Part shown: positions 18,069-27,252 of the stretch, in pieces
Position numbering within the stretch: the first letter of the stretch is position 1
Layout of the letters: the number at the start of each line of letters is the position of its first letter
NCBI RefSeq assembly: GCF_900156575.1
Contig: NZ_FTNY01000001.1
Location: 1-64,000 of the forward strand
Direction of reading: 5' to 3'
Origin: Chryseobacterium shigense
GTDB lineage: Bacteria; Bacteroidota; Bacteroidia; Flavobacteriales; Weeksellaceae
Length of the DNA: 64,000 nucleotides
The notes under the pieces: generated by a model
Databases searched by the model: none
The model's input: only the letters and a program-made list of their open reading frames with translations
What the model was told of the DNA's origin: nothing
Made by a program: the position numbers and the translations under genes

Positions 18069-18101
18069 AAAGCAACTGACAACAGTTGCTTTATTTTTTT
18101 C
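18069..18101 (+). terminator. Terminator after the dehydrogenase-like gene
   Basis: AAAGCAACTG and CAGTTGCTTT form a ten-pair stem with loop ACAA, followed by a run of T. Confidence 0.9.
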
Positions 18102-18449
18102 AAACTTATATTGGTTAAAAGCTGAGTCAACAGTTAAAATAAAGATAAATAGAATCTTTCGATGGGCAATAAAAAACTGAAGTTTAGATTTTAAAATGGT
18201 CACAGTTTTGATGTAGAATCCAGAGTAGTAAATGATTTACCTTATTTTTTTATTTCATTCAGATAGCTGAAAAAACTTAAATAGTACGGTTTATTTTAAT
18301 ATTTACTCCCGTTTTTTGGCCCGTATAGCTTCGAAATAATTGAAGAATTTTTATCAAATGGTCTTTTAATGATCTCAATAACTACAAACGCTTTATTCAA
18401 TGGTAATCTTCGTAAAAGCGGAAAAATAAGTAAAAAAAGAAATATAAAA
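18102..18449. other. Intergenic gap before tkt
   Basis: This holds the upstream region of the pentose phosphate cluster. The frame of tkt stays open back to 18369, but the family start is at 18450. I found no clear promoter pair and no small gene. Confidence 0.4.
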
Positions 18450-20459
18450 ATGGACAATAAAAATTTAATTCAAAAAAGTATTGATACCGTAAGAGTTTTG
18501 GCAGCCGATGCCGTACAAAAAGCAAATTCCGGACATCCCGGAACGCCCATGGCCTTAGCCCCGTTAGGTCATGTATTATGGTCGGAATTCATGCATTATA
18601 ATCCTCAAAATCCAGAATGGGCAAACCGTGACAGATTTATTCTTTCCTGTGGTCATGCATGCATGTTGCAATATAGTTATCTGCACCTGACCGGTTATAA
18701 AATTACCCTTAAAGACCTTGAAAATTTCAGACAATTACACAGCATTACCGCAGGCCATCCCGAATATGGACTTACTCCCGGAATTGAAGTGACGACAGGT
18801 CCGCTGGGACAGGGATTTGCCAATGGAGTAGGAATGGCCATTGCCCAGCAATATATGGCAAAGCGCTATAACCAGCCGGATTTCAATATTTTCGATTATA
18901 AAATTTATGCAATTTGCAGTGACGGAGATCTTATGGAAGGCGTTTCAGCCGAAGCCGCATCACTGGCAGGTCATTTAGGGTTGGGAAATATGATTTATTT
19001 TTACGATAGCAATCATATTACGATAGAAGGCGATACTGATTTAGCTTTTGATGAAGATGTATCTAAGAGGTTTCAGGCTTACGGATGGCATGTGCAGGAT
19101 CTGCCGGACATCAATGATCTGGAAGCTTTGTCCAGTGCGATAAAGAGCGCACAGCAAGAAACTGGCCGCCCATCGTTAATAAAAGTTCGCAGCCATATCG
19201 GCTACGGAAGTCCCAATAAACAGAATACTGCTGCTGCTCACGGTTCACCCTTAGGGAAAGATGAGGTTCGTTTGGTGAAAGAAAATTTCGGTTTTGATCC
19301 TGATAAGAGTTTTGTGATTCCTGATGAGGTTTCAGCCTTTTACCGTGAGGCAGGAAAAAAATCTTCTCAAAACGAAGATGAGTGGAATGAACTCTATAAA
19401 AATTATAAGAAGAGATATCCTGATCTTGCTAAAGAATATGAGTCTGTGACTTCAGGGAAATTACCAGAAGGCTGGCAAGAAAAACTTCCGGTATTTGAAC
19501 CCGGTGAGGAAATAGCCACCCGCAAGGCTTCAGGGAAAACACTGAATGCTATTGCAGAATATTTACCACAGTTGATCGGCGGTTCAGCGGATTTATCTCC
19601 TTCCACGGATACGGTTCTGGACGCTTACCAATCCTTTTCAGCAAAAGACCGGGACGGACGTAATTTCCATTTTGGAATCCGCGAACACGCCATGGGAGCG
19701 GTTCTCAACGGAATGGCTCTCAGTAATTATTTAGTTCCGTATGGCGCAACATTTTTAATATTTTCAGATTATATGCGTCCACCGCTTAGGTTGGCTGCTA
19801 TCATGAAAATACGTCAGATTATGGTTTTTACCCATGATAGTATTGCTCTTGGTGAAGACGGAACGACCCATCAGCCCGTAGAACAATTGATTGGATTACG
19901 AACAGTTCCCAATATGACCGTTATTCGACCGGCAGATGCCAACGAAACCGCACAGGCCTGGCGTGTCGCCATTGAACATAAAGATGGACCAGTCGCTATT
20001 GCATTAACCCGCCAGGGAATTCCGGTGATCGATCAAAACAAATATGCAAAAGCAAAAAATCTTGAGAAAGGAGCCTATATTCTTTCAGATTCAGAAGGAG
20101 AACCGGATATCATTCTCATGGCCACCGGATCAGAAGTTCATTTAATCCTTGAAGCACAGGCAGAATTAAAGAAAAGCAACATTAAGGCACGGGTGGTAAG
20201 CATGCCATGCTGGAATTTATTTGATCAGCAAACTGATGCTTATAAAGAACAGGTTTTACCAAAGAGAAATAGAAAAAGATTGGCAGTAGAAGCAGGCTCC
20301 TCTGTAGGCTGGATGAAATATACAACCGACGATGGTGATGTGATTGGAATCGATAAATTTGGAGAATCTGCACCCGCAGAAGAAGTAATGAAAGAATATG
20401 GATTCACCGTGGAAAATGTAGTGAAAAGAGCCAATGCTTTATTTTTAAAAAAGGGATAA
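18450..20459 (+). CDS. tkt: Transketolase
   Basis: A 669-residue transketolase, full length. The start at 18450 puts 'LIQKSIDTVRVLAADAVQKA' at the N terminus, as in the family; the upstream 27 codons are low-complexity. Thiamine diphosphate and metal sites are visible ('NSGHPGTPMALAP', 'CSDGDLMEGVSAEAAS'), then 'GGSADLSPS', 'FGIREHAMGAVLNG' and the C-terminal domain 'LMATGSEVHL'. It transfers two-carbon units between sugar phosphates in the non-oxidative pentose phosphate pathway. It is the first gene of a cluster with rpiB, gnd and zwf. Confidence 0.96.
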   Translation: MDNKNLIQKSIDTVRVLAADAVQKANSGHPGTPMALAPLGHVLWSEFMHYNPQNPEWANRDRFILSCGHACMLQYSYLHLTGYKITLKDLENFRQLHSITAGHPEYGLTPGIEVTTGPLGQGFANGVGMAIAQQYMAKRYNQPDFNIFDYKIYAICSDGDLMEGVSAEAASLAGHLGLGNMIYFYDSNHITIEGDTDLAFDEDVSKRFQAYGWHVQDLPDINDLEALSSAIKSAQQETGRPSLIKVRSHIGYGSPNKQNTAAAHGSPLGKDEVRLVKENFGFDPDKSFVIPDEVSAFYREAGKKSSQNEDEWNELYKNYKKRYPDLAKEYESVTSGKLPEGWQEKLPVFEPGEEIATRKASGKTLNAIAEYLPQLIGGSADLSPSTDTVLDAYQSFSAKDRDGRNFHFGIREHAMGAVLNGMALSNYLVPYGATFLIFSDYMRPPLRLAAIMKIRQIMVFTHDSIALGEDGTTHQPVEQLIGLRTVPNMTVIRPADANETAQAWRVAIEHKDGPVAIALTRQGIPVIDQNKYAKAKNLEKGAYILSDSEGEPDIILMATGSEVHLILEAQAELKKSNIKARVVSMPCWNLFDQQTDAYKEQVLPKRNRKRLAVEAGSSVGWMKYTTDDGDVIGIDKFGESAPAEEVMKEYGFTVENVVKRANALFLKKG

Positions 20460-20530
20460 GATTTTTCACGAACTTAGTATACATTCTATTCCGTTAAAAA
20501 ATCATTTCTGAACTTACTAAAAAAAGAACA

Positions 20531-21007
20531 ATGTCAATAATACTGAGAAAAATAGGTATTTGCGCGGATCACGGCGGGTTTGAACTCAAAGAAAGAATGA
20601 AATCTTTTTTAATTGAAAACCAATTTGAACCGGTAGACTACGGCGCAATGGAGCTCGATAATACAGATGATTTTCCTGATTATGTAATTCCACTTTCAAA
20701 AGCAGTAGCGGCCGGAGAAGTTTTCCGTGGTATTGCCATTTGTGGAAGTGGAGTCGGTGCCTGTGTGGCTGCCAATAAAGTCTCCGGCGTCAGAGCAGGT
20801 TTAATTACGGATCATTTCTCGGCGCACCAGGGGGTCGAAGATGATGATATGAATTTAATCTGTCTTGGTGGTCGGGTGACAGGCTATGCAAATGCGGAAG
20901 AGTTGGTTTTGGCGTTTCTCAATGCGCAATTTATAGGTGCGGAAAGACATCTTCGCCGTTTGAAAAAAATTCAGGATTTGGAAAGTAATAATCTGCGTAG
21001 ACTTTAA
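20531..21007 (+). CDS. rpiB: RpiB/LacAB-type sugar-phosphate isomerase
   Basis: A 158-residue protein with 'GICADHGGFELKE' (phosphate-binding and active-site Asp-His) and 'GIAICGSGVGACVAANK', where Cys acts as base in RpiB. It interconverts ribose 5-phosphate and ribulose 5-phosphate. The usual 'CGTGIG' is here CGSGVG, a mild change. It lies 71 bases after tkt, within the same pathway cluster. Confidence 0.9.
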   Translation: MSIILRKIGICADHGGFELKERMKSFLIENQFEPVDYGAMELDNTDDFPDYVIPLSKAVAAGEVFRGIAICGSGVGACVAANKVSGVRAGLITDHFSAHQGVEDDDMNLICLGGRVTGYANAEELVLAFLNAQFIGAERHLRRLKKIQDLESNNLRRL

Positions 21008-21025
21008 TAATGGATGTATGGAAAT

Positions 21026-21170
21026 TGTAAACCCTTAAGAAACTTTAGGAGTTTAGGAACATTAAGAAGAGATCCAGGGAATTTTTTTAAGCTGTTCGCC
21101 TTAAAGCGAAACTCAAAATTAATATTCTGAAAATCTTAAAAACATCCTCATGGTAGAAATCTAGGATTTA
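21026..21170. repeat. Degenerate intergenic repeat, copy 1
   Basis: Shares ordered words with 24880-25020: GAACATTAAGAAG, TTTTTTAA, CTTAAAGCG, TTAATATTCT, TCTTAA and ATGGTAGAAAT. Both copies lie downstream of pentose phosphate genes. They are diverged and non-coding. Confidence 0.55.
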
Positions 21171-21223
21171 CTAAATAAGCTATCAGTAACGGTTCAGGGT
21201 AGTAATAATATAAAAAATAAACA

Positions 21224-21847
21224 ATGACTGAGTTTAACGTATCGAAAATAAAAGTGATCTTTATGGATATTGGAGGGGTATTGCTTTCCAATGGCTGGGA
21301 TTACAATTCGCGGGAAAAGGCTGCGGAAATTTTTAATTTTGATTTTAAAGAAATGAATATTCTGCACAATTTCATCTACAATGTTTTTGAAATAGGCAGC
21401 GTTTCATTCGATCAATATTTGAATACCGTTTTATTTCATAAACCCCGTGATTTTACGAAAGAGGAGTTTAAAGAATTTATTTTTTCCCAATCCACAGAAT
21501 TACCATATATGCTAGAATGGCTGAAAAAATGGAAAAAACAAACCGACCTGCCCTTATTTGCCCTCAGTAATGAAAATGTAGATCTCAACGAATATCGGAT
21601 TCAGACTTTTAAATTACATCAAGTGTTTGATGGCTTTTTCTCATCATGTTATGTTGGGGTGAGAAAACCGGATCCGCGAATTTTTAAAATGGCAATGGAT
21701 ATCGCTCAGGTTAAACCCGATGAATGCATTTATTTTGACGACAGACCCATGCTGGTGGATGCTGCTAAAAATTTGGGAATTAATAGTATCCTGCACGAAG
21801 ACTTCGAAACGACTAAAACAATTCTCCAAAATTTTATAAGAAAATAA
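21224..21847 (+). CDS. HAD-superfamily hydrolase (phosphatase-like)
   Basis: A 207-residue HAD-IA protein. Motif I is 'FMDIGGVLL' (nucleophile Asp; the second Asp of DxD is Gly here, as in several members), motif II is 'FALSNEN', Lys lies in 'VGVRKPDPRIF' and motif IV is 'CIYFDDRP'. It is probably a phosphatase acting on a small sugar or metabolite phosphate. It sits one base before gnd and is surely co-transcribed with it. A role in clearing a side product of the pathway is possible but not shown. Confidence 0.88.
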   Translation: MTEFNVSKIKVIFMDIGGVLLSNGWDYNSREKAAEIFNFDFKEMNILHNFIYNVFEIGSVSFDQYLNTVLFHKPRDFTKEEFKEFIFSQSTELPYMLEWLKKWKKQTDLPLFALSNENVDLNEYRIQTFKLHQVFDGFFSSCYVGVRKPDPRIFKMAMDIAQVKPDECIYFDDRPMLVDAAKNLGINSILHEDFETTKTILQNFIRK

Positions 21848-21848
21848 T

Positions 21849-23285
21849 ATGATGGAACACGAAAATAAAAATCAGAACGCATTCGGAATGATCGGTTTGG
21901 GGACCATGGGCTCCAACCTTTTACAGAATATTACCGACCACGGTTATCATTGTGCCGGATACGACAACAGTGTGGATAAAGTAAATGCCCTTAACCATTT
22001 AAACAATCAAAATATCCATGGATATTCAGATCTGAAGGAATTTACCGACAGTCTTAAAAGTCCGAAGACGGTGATGTTGCTGGTTCCTGCCGGTGAAATA
22101 GTGGACAGCGTTATTAAAGAATTGCTGGCTGTTTTGGATACGGGAGATATCATTATTGATGGCGGTAATTCGCATTATACGGATACCGAACGAAGATATA
22201 AAGAATTGGAAGATAAAGGACTGCATTTTGTAGGAATGGGTGTTTCCGGAGGTGAAGAAGGAGCACGGAGAGGTCCAAGCATGATGCCCGGCGGTGATAA
22301 GGAAGCCTACGAAATCATAAAACCTGTTCTTGAAAAAATTGCCGCACACGTCAATGGTGAACCTACCGTTGCGTTTATGGGAGATCGTTCCGCGGGTCAT
22401 TTTGTAAAAATGGTACACAATGGAATTGAGTATGCGATCATGCAGCTCATCTCTGAGTCCTATGAAATCATGAAGAAAGGACTTCAAATGGACAACCACC
22501 AAATACATGAAGTCTATAAAAAATGGAATGATGGTCACTTAAAATCTTATCTGTTAGAAATTACCACTGATATTTTTAAGTACAAAAACGACGGAGAAGA
22601 TCATCTTTTGCTGGATAGTATCAGAGATGAGGCGAAAGCCAAAGGAACAGGTAAATGGACTTCCCAAGCAGCCATGGATTTACATCTACCCACTCCAATT
22701 ATTGACATTGCCGTTTCGATGCGTGATCTTTCCAGTTTAAAAGACCTGCGTGTGAAGGCTTCGAAAATATATCCGGATGTAACCGAAATGCACTATCAAG
22801 AAAATAAAAGTGACTACTTAGATAAACTGGAAGATGCTTTTTATTTTGCGATGGTTTCCGCTTACGCACAAGGAATGCATTTGCTTTACCAGGGAAATGA
22901 AGAATTTAAGTATCAGCTGAATTTAGATTTAATTGCAAAAATCTGGCGTGGAGGCTGCATCATCCGATCTGAATTTTTGGAAGATATTTATGCCGCTTTC
23001 AACAAGAATCCGAAACTGCAACATTTACTTTTGGATGAAAATGTTGCAGGAAGTCTTACTAAAAGCATTCCGGGCATTCGCACTGTCGTTTCTGATGCGG
23101 TGATTCACGGTATTTCTATACCAGCGTTTTCTGCTGCACTAAGTTATTTCGATGATTTCCGAAGTGAAAATATGCCGACCAACCTCATCCAGGCACAACG
23201 TGATTATTTCGGTTCACATACTTATGAACTCAAAGGGAAAGAAGGCGTTTTTCATACCGAGTGGATGGAAAACAGCAAAAATTAA
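21849..23285 (+). CDS. gnd: 6-phosphogluconate dehydrogenase, decarboxylating
   Basis: A full-length 478-residue enzyme. It has the nucleotide-binding 'GLGTMGSNLL', the substrate motif 'GVSGGEEGARRGPSMMPGG', catalytic Lys and His in 'GHFVKMVHNGIEY', and 'KGTGKWTSQAA'. It oxidises 6-phosphogluconate to ribulose 5-phosphate and CO2. It is one base downstream of the HAD gene and 37 bases upstream of zwf. The N terminus reads MMEHENKNQNAFGMIG, so the exact start may be either Met. Confidence 0.96.
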   Translation: MMEHENKNQNAFGMIGLGTMGSNLLQNITDHGYHCAGYDNSVDKVNALNHLNNQNIHGYSDLKEFTDSLKSPKTVMLLVPAGEIVDSVIKELLAVLDTGDIIIDGGNSHYTDTERRYKELEDKGLHFVGMGVSGGEEGARRGPSMMPGGDKEAYEIIKPVLEKIAAHVNGEPTVAFMGDRSAGHFVKMVHNGIEYAIMQLISESYEIMKKGLQMDNHQIHEVYKKWNDGHLKSYLLEITTDIFKYKNDGEDHLLLDSIRDEAKAKGTGKWTSQAAMDLHLPTPIIDIAVSMRDLSSLKDLRVKASKIYPDVTEMHYQENKSDYLDKLEDAFYFAMVSAYAQGMHLLYQGNEEFKYQLNLDLIAKIWRGGCIIRSEFLEDIYAAFNKNPKLQHLLLDENVAGSLTKSIPGIRTVVSDAVIHGISIPAFSAALSYFDDFRSENMPTNLIQAQRDYFGSHTYELKGKEGVFHTEWMENSKN

Positions 23286-23322
23286 AGTGTTTTTTAATCA
23301 TCATTTTTATAAAAATTAAATA

Positions 23323-24837
23323 ATGGCAAACCCATCAAATATAAAAGTAAATCCCACTGTTATCATTATTTTCGGGGGTAACGGAGATTTAACGAAACGA
23401 AAAATTATTCCGGCTTTATACAATCTTTTTCTTGAAAACCGGCTTCCTGAACAATTTGCTATAATCGGGACTTCGAGGACCGGTTTTACGGATCAAAAAT
23501 ATCGGGATTCTTTATTGGAAGGAATTAATGAATTTTCAAGGACAGGAAAGGCTAAAAAAGAAGCATGGGCTAAATTTTCTTCAAATATTTCTTATCAGGC
23601 ATCGGATATTAAGGATGTTGCTTCTTACAATGAGTTTGATTCGAAAATCAGCACATTGAAAGAGGAGTGGAAACAAGACCCTTCAATACTGTATTACTGC
23701 GCGGTTTCGCCGGATTTATTTTGTACCATTGCAGAGAATATTTCAAAAAGTAAATTAGACAATCATAAGGAAACCACACGCATCATTATTGAGAAACCAT
23801 TTGGCAGAGATCTCGAATCTGCAAAGGCTTTGAATACAAAATTGCTGACGATCTTTGATGAAAAACAAATTTATAGAATCGACCATTACTTAGGAAAAGA
23901 AGTCGTTCAGAATGTCATGGCTTTCCGTTTTGCCAATACGATTATGGAACCACTTTGGAACCGTACCCATATTGAGCATGTGCAGATTTCCGTTACCGAA
24001 CAGATTGGGGTAGAAGACAGAGGCGGATATTTTGATCATTCCGGAATTTTGAGAGATATGATTCAAAATCATTTGCTGCAATTATTGTGCATCATCGCCA
24101 TGGAACCGCCTGTCAACTTTGATGCAGACCTTGTGCGTGATCGAAAAGTGGATGTGCTGAAAGCGATACGAAAAATTGTACCGGGAACAATTGATACAAT
24201 GGCGGTGAGAGGACAATATGGTCCGGGTTGGGTCGAAGGAAAAGAAGTTTCCGGATATCGTGAAGAAGTGGATGTAGCCCCGGACTCTAACACCGAAACC
24301 TACGCTGCGATGAAATTCAATATCGATAACTGGCGCTGGCAAGGGGTTCCTTTTTATCTGCGAACAGGCAAAAGACTTTTTAAATCAGCTTCACACATTA
24401 TCATACAGTTTCGGGAAGTTCCCCATAATATGTTCAATAACGGAGAGCAAAATGTTCTAAAACAGAACCTATTGATCATCAGTATTCAACCCGATATGGC
24501 AATCAGGTTTCAACTCGAAAGCAAAATACCGGGTCTTGAAATGAATTTGAACACGGTGGATATGGTATTTGATTATTCAGCGAAAACAAAAATAGATGCT
24601 CCTGAGGCCTATGAAACCCTTTTGCTGGATGTTATTTCAGGAGATCAGACTTTATTTATGCGGGCAGATCAGGTAGAGGCAGCTTGGGAAGTGGTCATGC
24701 CGGTTCTTGACTATTGGAAAAAAAATACAATGAACAACTTTCCGAATTATCCCGCTAACTCGTGGGGTCCCGAAAATGCAGAAGCACTCATCGCAAAAGA
24801 TGGCTTTCACTGGATCAATCTGCCGGACAAAAAATAA
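23323..24837 (+). CDS. zwf: Glucose-6-phosphate 1-dehydrogenase
   Basis: A 504-residue enzyme with 'IIFGGNGDLTKRKIIPALY' (cofactor binding), the active-site motif 'RIDHYLGKE' and 'NRWRW'-like substrate contacts ('NWRWQGVPFYLRTGK'). It makes 6-phosphogluconolactone and reduces NADP. The expected next enzyme, 6-phosphogluconolactonase (pgl), is not seen between zwf and glk or elsewhere in the window. Confidence 0.96.
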   Translation: MANPSNIKVNPTVIIIFGGNGDLTKRKIIPALYNLFLENRLPEQFAIIGTSRTGFTDQKYRDSLLEGINEFSRTGKAKKEAWAKFSSNISYQASDIKDVASYNEFDSKISTLKEEWKQDPSILYYCAVSPDLFCTIAENISKSKLDNHKETTRIIIEKPFGRDLESAKALNTKLLTIFDEKQIYRIDHYLGKEVVQNVMAFRFANTIMEPLWNRTHIEHVQISVTEQIGVEDRGGYFDHSGILRDMIQNHLLQLLCIIAMEPPVNFDADLVRDRKVDVLKAIRKIVPGTIDTMAVRGQYGPGWVEGKEVSGYREEVDVAPDSNTETYAAMKFNIDNWRWQGVPFYLRTGKRLFKSASHIIIQFREVPHNMFNNGEQNVLKQNLLIISIQPDMAIRFQLESKIPGLEMNLNTVDMVFDYSAKTKIDAPEAYETLLLDVISGDQTLFMRADQVEAAWEVVMPVLDYWKKNTMNNFPNYPANSWGPENAEALIAKDGFHWINLPDKK

Positions 24838-24879
24838 AAATATGGAGAGGCGGGTTAAATTGAAGTCAAGAATTAATAC

Positions 24880-25020
24880 AACTGTTAAACCATTAAGAAC
24901 ATTGAAGAAGTTAACCTTCCATGAGAAAAATCAGATAGATTTTTAAATACATCTTAAAGCGGAGATAAACTTAATATTCTTCACTTCTTAATAAGATCTT
25001 AATGGTAAAAATTTAAAGGT
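24880..25020. repeat. Degenerate intergenic repeat, copy 2
   Basis: The partner of 21026-21170: GAACATTGAAGAAG, ATTTTTAA, CTTAAAGCG, TTAATATTCT, TCTTAA and ATGGTAAAAAT in the same order. Confidence 0.55.
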
Positions 25021-25090
25021 GAAAAATGTTAAAATTTAAACAGGGTCCTAATTTTTGGATTCTTCCTTAACCAAGCTTTTTACAAAGTAA

Positions 25091-25282
25091 AATAATAAAA
25101 TATTAAAAAATGTTTCCTACAATACATCCCACAGAAACCAATTAGCCGCCAATCTACTTCCACAACCGGATAATAATGATGAAATAGACTCCCACGATGC
25201 TTCTGCCAAAGGATTGATCAATGGGTTAAAAAGTGGCGGTATGAATCGTTGTTATCATTTCAAAATTCCCATTGCCGCATAA
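25091..25282 (+). pseudogene. Possible frameshifted gene remnant between zwf and glk
   Basis: An ATG at 25110 opens 'MFPTIHPTETN' and stops. One frame over, the text continues as protein-like sequence ('NQLAANLLPQPDNNDEIDSH', then 'DASAKGLINGLKSGG') up to a stop at 25280, running into the tail of the opposite-strand glk. A single base change near 25139 would join the parts. I do not recognise the family, and it does not look like pgl. It could be a relic of a gene that once sat here. Confidence 0.3.
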
Positions 25283-26331
25283 TAGGCCGCTCCCATCAAA
25301 GCTGTTTTATCATTAAGCACGACTTTGATGGGAACGGTTTTTAGCAAATGTTCCATTCGTCCGACATTAATAAAATTTTTGTAAAATTCTTTCTTATCAA
25401 TCAAACTGAGAATTTTCGGGGGAATTCCTCCGCCAATATAAATTCCGCTGGTCGCTTTAGCTTTTAAAGCAAGTTGGCTGGATTCTACAGCCAGGTATTT
25501 TAAGAACAGCTGCATGGTTTCAACACATACAGAATCTGTTTTTTCAATGGCTGCCGATGATATTACTTTGGAGGGGTTGTCACCTTTTAATTGTTCCGTA
25601 AGCCAGTCAGGTTCTTTTTCGTTCCTGTAATTTCGTAAGAATTCGTATATATTGTTGATGCCTTGCCCGGAAATCACTCTTTCCCAGCTTACATGGTTAA
25701 ATTTCTTATTTAAAAATTTCCATAATTCCAGATCCAGTTCATTGCCTGGCGCAAAATTAGAATGTCCGCCCTCTGTGGCGTATGGATGGTAGCATGTGCC
25801 GTCCCAATACATGCCTGCTTCACCAAGACCTGTTCCCGGTGAAATAACGACCGCATTCCCTTCATTTTTTTCTCCTTTGGAAATCGTTTCAAAGTCGGAA
25901 GCTTTAAGGGCAGATAAGCCGTAAGCATTGGCCTCAAGATCGTTGATAAGCAATACCGTCTTTATATCCAAATCAACTTCTAATGTATGGGCGTCTATTT
26001 CCCATGCAAAGTTAACGCCCTGAACTTTATCACCATCTACCGTACCGGCAACGCCTAAACAAGCACAATCAATAACAGAATTTTTATCCTGGTGGAAATG
26101 GCGGATGGCTTTTACAAATGAATGATGATCTGTAGTGGCGTACCGTTCACTTTTGATGGAAACCAATTTGTTTTTTTTAATCTGGAAAAGCGCCAGTTCT
26201 GTTTTGGTTCCGCCTACATCTGCTGCTAAGACGATTCCTGATTCCGGTAATGTTTTTTGCCCGGAAGGATACGCCATTGATAAAGTAGTATGCGAAAGGT
26301 CAGGTAAGCTGATTTCTTGAAAATTCTTCAT
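25255..26331 (-). CDS. glk: Glucokinase
   Basis: A 358-residue ROK-independent (Glk-type) glucokinase with an N-terminal extension of about 30 residues before 'IVLAADVGGTKTELALF' (ATP phosphate loop). Further motifs are 'LLINDLEANAYG' (catalytic Asp), 'VISPGTGLGEAG', 'EGGHSNFAP' and 'GIYIGGGIPPKI'. It phosphorylates glucose to feed zwf. It is convergent with the pentose phosphate genes and divergent from the marR gene. Confidence 0.94.
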   Translation of the reverse strand: MKNFQEISLPDLSHTTLSMAYPSGQKTLPESGIVLAADVGGTKTELALFQIKKNKLVSIKSERYATTDHHSFVKAIRHFHQDKNSVIDCACLGVAGTVDGDKVQGVNFAWEIDAHTLEVDLDIKTVLLINDLEANAYGLSALKASDFETISKGEKNEGNAVVISPGTGLGEAGMYWDGTCYHPYATEGGHSNFAPGNELDLELWKFLNKKFNHVSWERVISGQGINNIYEFLRNYRNEKEPDWLTEQLKGDNPSKVISSAAIEKTDSVCVETMQLFLKYLAVESSQLALKAKATSGIYIGGGIPPKILSLIDKKEFYKNFINVGRMEHLLKTVPIKVVLNDKTALMGAAYYAAMGILK

Positions 26332-26435
26332 TGGGGTGGCATTGGTAATTAACAGGTTAATTTAGCTAGATTTTTTGACATTTAATTGTTTAAGCACGTT
26401 ATAAAAAATATAATATTTTCGTCGTCAGCCTTTTT

Positions 26436-26467
26436 ACATTCAAAATACTGCTGTTATTTTAGAATGT
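26436..26467. promoter_or_regulatory. Long imperfect palindrome upstream of glk and marR
   Basis: ACATTCAAAATA and TATTTTAGAATGT, a 12/13-base inverted repeat with one extra base and a seven-base centre. It lies between two divergent genes and has no T run. It could be an operator for the adjacent MarR protein. Confidence 0.5.
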
Positions 26468-26488
26468 ATTCGTATTTTTATTTATATA

Positions 26489-26501
26489 TTTACAACGTAA
26501 A
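26489..26501. promoter_or_regulatory. Short palindrome TTTAC-AAC-GTAAA before marR
   Basis: A perfect five-base inverted repeat about 12 bases before the marR start. The size and place suit autoregulation by a MarR dimer, but no proof is available. Confidence 0.4.
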
Positions 26502-26512
26502 CATTTTAATTT

Positions 26513-27214
26513 ATGGCTTCCAAAGAAATTTTGAAACAACTGATCGATCATTTGTATGAATTTGATAGCCAATATCAGGGCAACGAAGATTACACGATGA
26601 CTGATTTTCTGGGGTTTTTAAACGCAAGTCAGGGCAATCAGCTCCACAGCACACGGGAACTGGCAGGGGGTGAAGAAGAGTGGGTTCGCGATAATCAGGA
26701 TCAGAATACTGAAATTGCAAGAATGCTGGTATTTATTCATCGGTATGCGGTAATCTATTTTAAAAAGGCACTAAAGGAAAGTACTATTAATACTTTAGAT
26801 GAATTCTCATTTTTAATCGTCCTGATGACTTATCCTTTTCTCACGAAAACCGAACTGATTAATAAGCTGATTATGGAAAAAACTTCAGGGGTTGAAGTCA
26901 TCAAACGGCTGCTAAAACAGGAACTGATTCGTGAATTTGACAATCCAAATGATAAACGAAGCGTCATGGTTGCTATTACTCCAAAAGGAAAACAGGAATT
27001 ATCCGAATTGTTACCTAAAATGGGACTGGTGGGCAGTGTAGTGGTAGGTAATTTAAAGCCAACAGAGATTAGTTCTTTGTCATTCCTCTTACAAAAGCTC
27101 GACTATCATCACAATGATATTTTTATGAACTATAAAAGTCTGGGTCTGGAAGAGCTTTTCCAAAAAACAGAAGACCTGAAAAAAGGAGATAAAAGATTTG
27201 ATAACAACAACTGA
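26513..27214 (+). CDS. MarR-family winged-helix regulator
   Basis: A 233-residue protein. The central winged helix reads 'TKTELINKLIMEKTSGVEVIKRLLKQELI' in family pattern (helix-turn-helix), followed by the wing 'DNPNDKRSVMVAITPKGKQEL', whose D-x-R motif is typical of MarR. N- and C-terminal helices form the dimer. It precedes an FAD monooxygenase by 38 bases, a common regulator-target pair in drug or aromatic response. The ligand is unknown. Confidence 0.88.
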   Translation: MASKEILKQLIDHLYEFDSQYQGNEDYTMTDFLGFLNASQGNQLHSTRELAGGEEEWVRDNQDQNTEIARMLVFIHRYAVIYFKKALKESTINTLDEFSFLIVLMTYPFLTKTELINKLIMEKTSGVEVIKRLLKQELIREFDNPNDKRSVMVAITPKGKQELSELLPKMGLVGSVVVGNLKPTEISSLSFLLQKLDYHHNDIFMNYKSLGLEELFQKTEDLKKGDKRFDNNN

Positions 27215-27252
27215 GAGCATATTACCAATTGAAAATTTAATAGATAAACAAA

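Noticed and set aside
22026..22538. Minus-strand open frame opposite gnd
   Set aside because: It lies wholly inside gnd and has a composition typical of antisense by-products.
23890..24342. Several minus-strand frames opposite zwf
   Set aside because: All are shadows of the strongly supported zwf gene.
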